In this document: positions 5,340 to 10,190 of the stretch, in pieces | How positions within the stretch are numbered: position 1 is the first letter of the stretch | Layout of the letters: every line of letters begins with the position of its first letter | NCBI GenBank assembly: GCA_946482655.1 | Contig: CAMLSA010000105.1 | Span: 1-10,190, forward strand | Length of the DNA: 10,190 nucleotides | Direction: 5' to 3' | Source: an uncultured Sphingomonas sp. | GTDB taxonomy: Bacteria; Pseudomonadota; Alphaproteobacteria; Sphingomonadales; Sphingomonadaceae | Program-made: the position numbers and the translations under genes | Notes under the pieces: model-generated | What the model saw: the letters and a program-made list of their open reading frames with translations, nothing else | Told to the model about the DNA's origin: nothing | Databases searched by the model: none

Positions 5340-6430
5340 TCTATCTCGACTACCAGGCGACCACTCCGCTTGCGCCCGAGGCGCGCGAGGCGATGCTGCC
5401 CTTCCTTGGCGAGCGCTTCGGCAATCCCCACTCGCCGCACCGGCCGGGCCGCGAGGCGGCAGCGGTGGTGGAGGTCGCACGCGAGCGGGTCGCGGCTTTG
5501 TGTCCGGCCGGCGGGCGGCTGGCCTTCACCAGCGGAGCGACCGAGGCGCTCAACTGGGCGATCAAGGGCAGCAAAGGGCCGATCGTGACCCTCGCGACCG
5601 AGCATGCGGCAGTGCTCGACAGCGTGCGCGCGGTCGGCCGGGCCGGACGTGACGTTCGGATCCTGCCGGTCGGCGCGGACGGCCTGATCGATCTCGACCT
5701 TGCCGGCGAAGCAATCAAGCCCGGAACGGGACTGGTCACGGCTATGCTGGTCAACAATGAGATCGGCGTCATCCAGCCGATCGCGGCGCTCGCGGAGCTG
5801 GCGCATGCCGCCGGCGCGCTGTTCCTGTGCGATGCCGTCCAAGGCTATGGTCGTGTGACGATCCCCGAGACGTGCGACCTGGTTGCGCTTTCCGCGCACA
5901 AGATTCATGGCCCGATGGGCATCGGTGCGCTATGGGTGCGCGAGGGCGTGTCGATCGATCCGCTTCTTCATGGCGGCGGGCAGGAGGCGCTGGGCCGCTC
6001 AGGTACCCAGGCGCCGATGCTCTGCGCGGGATTCGGCGTGGCGGCGGCGCTGATGGAGGATCGGGGCGAAGCCGATGCGGCGCATCTCGACCGTCTCTGG
6101 CGCATCGCCACCAGCCGGCTTGGTCCCGAATGGACGATCAACGGGTCGTTCGCACAGCGCTATCATGGCAATCTCAACCTGCGCTGTGACGGTGTCGATG
6201 CCGCGCGGCTGATCTCCGAGCTGCGCGAGTTGGCCTTCTCATCAAGTTCGGCCTGCGCCAGCGGATCGGGCCGCCCGAGCCATGTCCTCAAGGCGATCGG
6301 CCTGAGTGACGCGGAGGCACGGTCGAGCATCCGGCTGGGCTTTGGCCGCTATACCAGCGAGGAAGATATCGAGCGGGCCGCCGGGTTGATCCTCGAGGCG
6401 GCGGAACGGCAGCTCATGTGGGCGGTATGA
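5336..6430 (+). CDS. Cysteine desulfurase, NifS/IscS-like (second of tandem pair)
   Basis: This 364-residue paralogue of the preceding enzyme has all catalytic elements intact. They are IYLDYQATTP at the N-terminus, FTSGATEALNWA, ATEHAAV with His90, NNEIGVIQP and LFLCDAVQGYG with the PLP Asp. SAHKIHGPMG carries Lys189, GGGQEALGRSGTQA follows, and SSSSACASGSGRPSHVL carries the catalytic Cys307. The two copies differ clearly in sequence, so this is an old duplication or two separate lineages, not a recent repeat. It also stops about 25-30 residues after the RLGFGRYT motif, without an IscS-like tail. The ATG at 5336 is chosen because it starts exactly at the family N-terminus and overlaps the previous stop as ATGA, implying translational coupling. 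A start at 5162 would add 58 residues of out-of-frame coding from gene one. Its stop again overlaps the ferredoxin start. Confidence 0.93.
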   Translation: MIYLDYQATTPLAPEAREAMLPFLGERFGNPHSPHRPGREAAAVVEVARERVAALCPAGGRLAFTSGATEALNWAIKGSKGPIVTLATEHAAVLDSVRAVGRAGRDVRILPVGADGLIDLDLAGEAIKPGTGLVTAMLVNNEIGVIQPIAALAELAHAAGALFLCDAVQGYGRVTIPETCDLVALSAHKIHGPMGIGALWVREGVSIDPLLHGGGQEALGRSGTQAPMLCAGFGVAAALMEDRGEADAAHLDRLWRIATSRLGPEWTINGSFAQRYHGNLNLRCDGVDAARLISELRELAFSSSSACASGSGRPSHVLKAIGLSDAEARSSIRLGFGRYTSEEDIERAAGLILEAAERQLMWAV

Positions 6431-6762
6431 CGCGGGTTATCTTTGTTTCAGTGGATGGCGAGAAGCGCAGCGAGGTCGATGCCGCGCCAGGCGAGCGACT
6501 GCTTGAAGTGGCGCAGGCCGACGGACAGCCGCTCGAGGGCACCTGCGAAGGACAGATGGCGTGCTCCACCTGCCATGTCATCGTCGACCCGGCCGATTTC
6601 GCCAAGCTGCCGCGAGCCTCGGAGATGGAAGAGGATCTGCTCGACCTTGCGAGTCACGTTACCCGCACCTCGCGCCTCGCCTGCCAGGTCCGTCTGACCG
6701 AGGCACTGGACCAGCTGACCGTCCGCATGCCGGGTGCGGTACGGAACATGCAGGGGCGCTGA
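6427..6762 (+). CDS. [2Fe-2S] ferredoxin, adrenodoxin type
   Basis: This 111-residue electron carrier is cytosolic. Four cluster-ligating cysteines fit the vertebrate/bacterial adrenodoxin pattern: Cys40, Cys46 and Cys49 in TCEGQMACSTCHV, and Cys86 in SRLACQV. The N-terminal beta-grasp strand is TRVIFVSVDGEKRSEVDAAPGERLLEVAQ. The acidic EMEEDLLDLA stretch (66-75) is the known partner-docking helix of this family. Length and pattern match ISC-type Fdx, which reduces persulfide or cluster intermediates on the desulfurase/scaffold complex. The ATG at 6427 overlaps the preceding stop (ATGA). A GTG at 6418 would add three residues and is less likely. As third gene of the operon it probably supplies electrons for what the two desulfurases do, though a cytochrome P450 or other redox partner cannot be excluded. 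Confidence 0.92.
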   Translation: MTRVIFVSVDGEKRSEVDAAPGERLLEVAQADGQPLEGTCEGQMACSTCHVIVDPADFAKLPRASEMEEDLLDLASHVTRTSRLACQVRLTEALDQLTVRMPGAVRNMQGR

Positions 6763-6791
6763 ATCCCGCGCCGCGGCGAATCGGGAGAGCC

Positions 6792-6820
6792 TTGCATCAC
6801 CGTCCACCTTGCCCCATATG
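6792..6820 (+). promoter_or_regulatory. Promoter of the SRP RNA gene
   Basis: TTGCAT (6792-6797) and CATATG (6815-6820) have exactly 17 bases between them. A 6-base discriminator then leads to G6827, the first base of the terminal helix of the SRP RNA. The boxes resemble alphaproteobacterial housekeeping promoters. The perfect register with the RNA end makes this the best-supported promoter in the window. Confidence 0.65.
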
Positions 6821-6826
6821 CGCCGC

Positions 6827-6915
6827 GGGAGTCGGGCGGACGGTGCCGTCGCCAACCCGGTCAGGTCCGGAAGGAAGCAGCCGCAACGATTTCGCATCGG
6901 GTCGTTCCGGCTCCC
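6827..6915 (+). ncRNA. ffs: Signal recognition particle RNA, small bacterial type (4.5S)
   Basis: The nearly invariant SRP core GGTCAGGTCCGGAAGGAAG lies at 6859-6877, with the GGAA apical tetraloop (6869-6872) and the asymmetric loop that binds the Ffh M domain. Flanking sequence folds into the long hairpin of the small SRP RNA: GGGAG (6827-6831) pairs with CTCCC (6911-6915), and the helix continues with GTCGG/CCGGC-type pairs, one G-U and few mismatches. The RNA joins Ffh to target membrane proteins co-translationally. Position directly upstream of dnaX is the usual one in many bacteria. The ends are set from the helix and promoter spacing and may be off by a few bases. No U-tract terminator follows, so the 3' end is probably made by processing of a longer transcript. 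Confidence 0.92.
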
Positions 6916-6971
6916 ACCCGATCACCTGAAAATTGAACGACAACCGACGAACGTCTCGGTAAGCTCGAACC

Positions 6972-8564
6972 ATGCCCGAATCCAATGCCCCCTATCGCGT
7001 CCTCGCTCGCAAGTACCGGCCCCAGAATTTCGGCGAGCTGATCGGTCAGGACGCGATGGTGACGACACTCGCCAATGCGATCCGGCGTGAGCGGCTCGCG
7101 CACGCTTTCCTGCTGACCGGGGTTCGCGGCGTCGGCAAGACCTCGACCGCGCGGCTGATCGCGAAGGCGCTCAACTGCACCGGGCCGGACGGGCAGGGCG
7201 GTCCCACGATCGATCCCTGCGGGATATGCGAGCCGTGCGTGGCCATCGCCGAGGGGCGGCATATCGACGTGGTCGAGATGGACGCGGCGAGCCACACCGG
7301 AATCGACGATGTCCGCGAGATCATCGAGGCGGTGCGCTACGCCTCGGTCTCGGCGCGCTACAAGATCTACATCATCGACGAAGTCCACATGCTGTCCAAG
7401 CCGGCATTCAATGGTCTGCTCAAGACGCTCGAGGAGCCGCCCGCGCACGTGAAATTCCTGTTCGCGACCACCGAGGTGCACAAGGTGCCGATCACGGTGC
7501 TGTCGCGCTGCCAGCGTTTCGATCTGCGGCGGATCGCCGCCGATAAGCTCGCCGCGCACTTCGCCTCGGTCGTCAGCGCCGAGAGTGTCGAGGCGGAACC
7601 GGAGGCGCTGGCGCTGATCGCCCGCGCCGCCGAGGGCTCGGCGCGCGACGGCCTCTCGATCCTCGACCAGGCGATCGCGCATGGGTCGGGCAGGGTCGAA
7701 GCGGCGCAGGTTCGCGAGATGCTCGGTCTCAGCGATCGCGGCGCCATCCGGCGACTATTCGGTGAAATGCTCGGGGGCGATGCCGCGGCGGTCCTCGCCG
7801 GGATACGCGGCCAATATGAACTCGGCGTCGAGCCGGTGGCGATGCTCCACGGCCTGCTCGAAACCTGCCATGGCATCACCCGCGTCAAGGTGGCGGGCAC
7901 CGACGACCCGGCGCTGTCGGTCGAGGAACGCGAAGCCTATTCGGAATGGGCCGGAAAACTGGGGTTCGCGACACTCCATCGGCTGTGGCAGCTGCTGCTC
8001 AAGGGCCATGGCGAGGTGCAGACGGCGGCGATGCCGATCGAAGCCGCCGAGATGGCGCTGCTCCGGGTCGTCCACGCCAGCCAGCTGCCCGACCCCGGCG
8101 AGCTGGCGCGCAAGCTGGCATCGGGGGAGCTGAGCGCACCTAGTGCTCCCACCGCCCCGGCGCCGTCCGAAAGCCAGGCCGCGATGCTCGCGCTGCCGAC
8201 CACGGTCGAGGGACTGCATGCGCTGCTGGCGCCGAAAGCTCTGCTCGCGTTGCGGTTCCATGACCATGCGCGGGTCGCCAAACTCTCCGGCACCGAATTG
8301 CTGATCGCCCAAACCGACAAGCTGAAGCCCGAATTCTTTACGGAACTGGCCGCAACCCTGAAGGAGCTGACCGGCGAGCGCTGGACGATCGGCACCGTCC
8401 GCGACGGTGGAGAGCCGTCGCTTCGCGAACGGCAAGTCGCCCAAGAAGATGCCGCGCGCAGCGCCATTCTCGAATCCCCACTGGTCAAAGCGGCGTTTCA
8501 GGCGTTTCCAGAAGCCGAGCTGATCGACTACAGCGCCCCCGAACCACGGAGTCTCGCATCATGA
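6972..8564 (+). CDS. dnaX: DNA polymerase III subunit gamma/tau
   Basis: This 530-residue clamp-loader ATPase couples the loader to the polymerase core in the replisome. The N-terminal AAA+ domain starts YRVLARKYRPQNFGELIGQ. Walker A is GVRGVGKT (50-57). Zinc-module cysteines are Cys69, Cys83, Cys86 and Cys89. Walker B is IIDEVHML with D136/E137, and LFATTE (163-168) is sensor 1. LSRC holds the arginine finger R179. Domain III follows to about residue 375. A short Ala/Pro-rich linker (about 388-402) then leads to a tau C-terminal region with LTGERWTIGTV and an ESPLVKAAFQAFPEAELID end. At 530 residues it is shorter than E. coli tau (643). No run of six A residues is present, so gamma is not made by the E. 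coli type of frameshift. The ATG at 6972 gives the conserved N-terminus, but its ribosome binding site is poor. The stop overlaps ybaB (ATGA). Confidence 0.97.
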   Translation: MPESNAPYRVLARKYRPQNFGELIGQDAMVTTLANAIRRERLAHAFLLTGVRGVGKTSTARLIAKALNCTGPDGQGGPTIDPCGICEPCVAIAEGRHIDVVEMDAASHTGIDDVREIIEAVRYASVSARYKIYIIDEVHMLSKPAFNGLLKTLEEPPAHVKFLFATTEVHKVPITVLSRCQRFDLRRIAADKLAAHFASVVSAESVEAEPEALALIARAAEGSARDGLSILDQAIAHGSGRVEAAQVREMLGLSDRGAIRRLFGEMLGGDAAAVLAGIRGQYELGVEPVAMLHGLLETCHGITRVKVAGTDDPALSVEEREAYSEWAGKLGFATLHRLWQLLLKGHGEVQTAAMPIEAAEMALLRVVHASQLPDPGELARKLASGELSAPSAPTAPAPSESQAAMLALPTTVEGLHALLAPKALLALRFHDHARVAKLSGTELLIAQTDKLKPEFFTELAATLKELTGERWTIGTVRDGGEPSLRERQVAQEDAARSAILESPLVKAAFQAFPEAELIDYSAPEPRSLAS

Positions 8565-8899
8565 AAAGCCTCGATGAAATGATCGCAGCGGCGCAGAATG
8601 CCGCCCAGACGATCCAGGCGCAGATGGAACAGGCGCAGGCCGGCCTCGACAAGATCGAGGTGGAGGGTGCCGCCGGCGGCGGCCTGGTCAAGATCCGCGC
8701 CACCGCCAAGGGCCGCATCCTCGGCGTGGCGATCGACGATTCGCTGATGCAGTTGTCCGAAAAGCAGATGCTCGAGGATCTGATCGCGGCGGCGCTCAAC
8801 GATTGCCGCACCAAGGCCGATGCCGCGTCCAACGCCGAAATGCAGAAGATGACGCAAGGCCTGCCGCTGCCCGCCGGCTTCAAGCTGCCCTTCTCCTGA
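8561..8899 (+). CDS. YbaB/EbfC-family nucleoid-associated protein
   Basis: This 112-residue DNA-binding protein works as a dimer on the nucleoid. Its start MKSLDEMIAAAQNAAQTIQAQMEQAQAGLDKIEVEG has the family's N-terminal helix. The central strands GGLVKIRATAKGRILGVAIDD and the C-terminal helix with EKQMLEDLIAAALNDCRTKA follow, ending in MQKMTQGLPLPAGFKLPF. Length and motif order match YbaB exactly. Its start overlaps the dnaX stop as ATGA, so translation is probably coupled. dnaX-ybaB is the classical pairing. The third member recR, often next, is absent here. Confidence 0.94.
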   Translation: MKSLDEMIAAAQNAAQTIQAQMEQAQAGLDKIEVEGAAGGGLVKIRATAKGRILGVAIDDSLMQLSEKQMLEDLIAAALNDCRTKADAASNAEMQKMTQGLPLPAGFKLPFS

Positions 8900-8912
8900 T
8901 CCGGACCCAAGC

Positions 8913-8939
8913 CTGAATGGCGAATAACGCGCCATTCAG
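8913..8939 (+). terminator. Hairpin after ybaB, possible terminator
   Basis: CTGAATGGCG (8913-8922) and CGCCATTCAG (8930-8939) form a 10-bp perfect stem with a 7-base loop, 14 bases after the ybaB stop. No T-run follows, so it is either a weak or factor-assisted terminator or a 3'-end stabiliser of the dnaX-ybaB transcript. Confidence 0.5.
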
Positions 8940-8968
8940 CCGCCATGCATCAGGTGCGGTCCAAGGCT

Positions 8969-8988
8969 CTCCTGATAGGCAGGAGGAG
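8969..8988 (+). promoter_or_regulatory. Ribosome binding site folded into a hairpin
   Basis: AGGAGGAG (8981-8988) is a very strong ribosome binding site 7 bases before the GTG at 8996. Part of it lies in the 3' arm of a hairpin: CTCCTG (8969-8974) pairs with CAGGAG (8980-8985) over a 5-base loop. The fold would hide much of the site. The GTG start plus sequestration could keep expression low or make it conditional. Confidence 0.5.
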
Positions 8989-8995
8989 ATAGGCT

Positions 8996-9337
8996 GTGGC
9001 CGGTAGATTGGCATTGTCCGCCGCATTCATAGCTGCGGGCACTGGACTTGTTGCCGCAGGCCCCGCCATGGCGCAGAGCCGTGAAGACGATGCGCGGTTC
9101 GAAACGGCGCAGCAGCGGCTGGACAGCGAGCTTGCCATCTTCAAGACCGAGTTCGAGCGCTATCAGCGGGCGAAGTCCAGCGAGCCCCAGGTCGGCGGGC
9201 CTGGCCCGCGCTACGAGGATCCCCGCGTTTATGGTGACGACTCCCGGCGCCCCGGCGAATATCCCGGCACCACGGAGGAAGGGCACGAGCGCTACCCGGA
9301 CGATCGCGGCGACGGCCGGTATGAACCGCGGCAGTGA
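8996..9337 (+). CDS. Small secreted protein of unknown function
   Basis: This 113-residue protein starts with GTG, supported by the AGGAGGAG site 7 bases upstream and by the signal peptide that begins there. Residues 1-26 form a Sec signal: basic MAGR, a hydrophobic Ala/Leu core, then AGPAMA with cleavage expected before QS. The mature part is a helical, charged stretch (about 28-60, containing REDDARFETAQQRLDSELAIF). A Pro/Gly/Asp/Tyr-rich tail without hydrophobic core follows, with repeated PxxYxD/E motifs (GPRYEDPRVYGDD, ERYPDDRGDGRYEPR). It is therefore probably periplasmic and partly disordered. I recognise no domain. It sits between ybaB and the convergent mtgA, and its stop codon TGA is the first base triplet of the shared terminator hairpin. 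Confidence 0.75.
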   Translation: MAGRLALSAAFIAAGTGLVAAGPAMAQSREDDARFETAQQRLDSELAIFKTEFERYQRAKSSEPQVGGPGPRYEDPRVYGDDSRRPGEYPGTTEEGHERYPDDRGDGRYEPRQ

Positions 9338-9361
9338 CGCGGCGCTGGAGCCGCGTCATTT
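9335..9361. terminator. Bidirectional hairpin carrying both stop codons
   Basis: TGACGCGGC (9335-9343) and GCCGCGTCA (9350-9358) form a 9-bp perfect stem with a 6-base loop. The first triplet of each arm, read on its own strand, is the TGA stop of a gene: the small secreted protein on plus and mtgA on minus. A short T-run (TTT, 9359-9361) follows only on the plus strand. Confidence 0.6.
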
Positions 9362-10051
9362 CAGGCAGCTGTCCAGCCCATAGGCGCGCACTTGCCCCAT
9401 GCGTCGCTGAATGCGGTTGCCATATGTGCGGGTGAAGCCCCGCGGGCTGATGGCAGCGCGCTTCTTTGGGAGCGGTAGCACCGCCGCGATCCGCGCCGCC
9501 TTCGCGCGGCTCAGCCGTGAGGCGTCGTGCCTGAAATAGCGCATCGCTCCGGCACTGGCGCCATAGGTGCCCAGGCCCGTCTCGGCGATGTTCAGGTAGA
9601 CTTCCATGATGCGCCGCTTCGGCCAGAGCGTCTCGATCAGCAGCGTGAACCAGGCTTCGAGGCCCTTCCGCAGATAGCCGCCATTCTGCCAGAGGAAGGC
9701 GTTCTTGGCGGTCTGCTGGCTGATCGTCGAACCGCCCCTGATCCGTCGCTCTCCTTGTAAATTGCTGACAAAGGCTTTCCGCATCGCCTTGAAATCAAAT
9801 CCATAATGGTTGCAGAAATTGCCGTCCTCTGCCGCGATCGCGGCGCGTGCCATGTTAGGCGACATTGCGTCCAGCGGCATCCAGTCCTTGGATATGCCCC
9901 GCCCGTCGACCGCATTGGCGATCATCGTCACGGTGATCGGCGGCGGCACGAAGCGATAGAGGCCGACCCAGAGCACCGAGCCGATGACGAAATACAGGAG
10001 GGCACGGGATAGCCAGCGGACGGCGCGGCGGCCAAAGGTCGGCTTGGTCAT
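9356..10051 (-). CDS. mtgA: Monofunctional peptidoglycan glycosyltransferase (GT51)
   Basis: This 231-residue enzyme polymerises lipid II into glycan strands at the periplasmic face of the inner membrane. It has no transpeptidase domain, and its length matches MtgA. A single membrane anchor lies at about 17-35 (ALLYFVIGSVLWVGLYRFV), preceded by a basic cytoplasmic end. GT51 motifs are complete. Motif 1 is IAAEDGNFCNHYGFD with the catalytic Glu75. Motif 2 is RGGSTISQQTAKN (105-117). Motif 3 is RKGLEAWFT with Glu132, and motif 4 is KRRIMEVYLNIAE (145-157). The chosen ATG at 10051 gives the expected N-terminus, but a clear ribosome binding site is not seen. It probably relies on translation from the gene upstream, whose stop is about 30 bases away. 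It converges on the small secreted protein gene. Confidence 0.95.
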   Translation of the reverse strand: MTKPTFGRRAVRWLSRALLYFVIGSVLWVGLYRFVPPPITVTMIANAVDGRGISKDWMPLDAMSPNMARAAIAAEDGNFCNHYGFDFKAMRKAFVSNLQGERRIRGGSTISQQTAKNAFLWQNGGYLRKGLEAWFTLLIETLWPKRRIMEVYLNIAETGLGTYGASAGAMRYFRHDASRLSRAKAARIAAVLPLPKKRAAISPRGFTRTYGNRIQRRMGQVRAYGLDSCLK

Positions 10052-10081
10052 GAGGTCGGTCTGGTCATGCCTTCGCCGATA

Positions 10082-10190
10082 TCAGGGCCCCGCGCTGATG
10101 ATAAGGCCACTGTTCGTCCGAATGATCGACAGCTCTTTGTCCCTTGCGCCCAGCAGTCCCGCCGACGCCAGAATCGTTTCCGCCTTGGGA
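10082..10190 (-). CDS. C-terminal end of an unrecognised gene (partial)
   Basis: On the minus strand a frame open from the window edge ends in TGA (10082-10084), giving 35 residues that end LSIIRTNSGLIISAGP. Third codon positions are markedly GC-rich in this frame and not in the other two minus frames, which is why I call it coding. It ends 30 bases upstream of the mtgA start on the same strand, so the two are probably co-transcribed. The visible part has alternating hydrophobic residues, as in a terminal beta hairpin, but is too short to name. Confidence 0.5.
   Translation of the reverse strand, partial: PKAETILASAGLLGARDKELSIIRTNSGLIISAGP

Noticed and set aside
5081..5908. 275-codon minus-strand frame across the two desulfurases
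   Set aside because: It is a shadow of GC-rich codons antisense to two well-supported genes, and its composition (Arg/His/Gln-rich) is not protein-like.

Overview
The window looks like ordinary chromosomal DNA from a GC-rich alphaproteobacterium, most likely a sphingomonad. That placement is inferred from GC-rich third codon positions, promoter boxes of the CTATAT/TTGCAT kind, an alphaproteobacterial small SRP RNA upstream of dnaX, and general resemblance of the proteins to that order. No database search was possible. I see no insertion sequence, phage gene, CRISPR array or integration scar.

Left part (1-2300): the C-terminus of a PPK2-family polyphosphate kinase, the DNA-binding protein HU, a strong intrinsic terminator, tRNA-Val(CAC) with its own terminator, and on the minus strand a secreted DUF2279-family protein. 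Middle part (2298-4170): a minus-strand aminoglycoside/choline-kinase-like phosphotransferase, a divergent 56-residue two-helix membrane protein, and a minus-strand alpha/beta hydrolase of the COG2945 kind.

From 4281 to 6762 a tight plus-strand operon holds two different NifS/IscS-like cysteine desulfurases and an adrenodoxin-type [2Fe-2S] ferredoxin. Both junctions are 4-bp ATGA overlaps. It is divergent from the hydrolase and shares a short AT-rich promoter spot with it. This is the most interesting unit here: two complete desulfurases in tandem with a ferredoxin and no scaffold, regulator or chaperone gene in view.

Next come the SRP RNA gene (about 6827-6915) with a well-placed promoter, then dnaX and the YbaB/EbfC nucleoid protein, joined by another ATGA overlap. 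The usual next gene of that cluster, recR, is not here. It is replaced by a small secreted protein whose ribosome binding site lies in a hairpin. That gene converges on mtgA (monofunctional peptidoglycan glycosyltransferase), and the two stop codons form the ends of one shared inverted repeat. The right edge carries the C-terminal end of an unrecognised minus-strand gene just upstream of mtgA.

In function the window is a housekeeping mix: DNA packaging (HU, YbaB), replication (DnaX), protein targeting (SRP RNA), translation (tRNA-Val), Fe-S/sulfur metabolism and cell-wall synthesis. Several small or uncharacterised genes lie between these.
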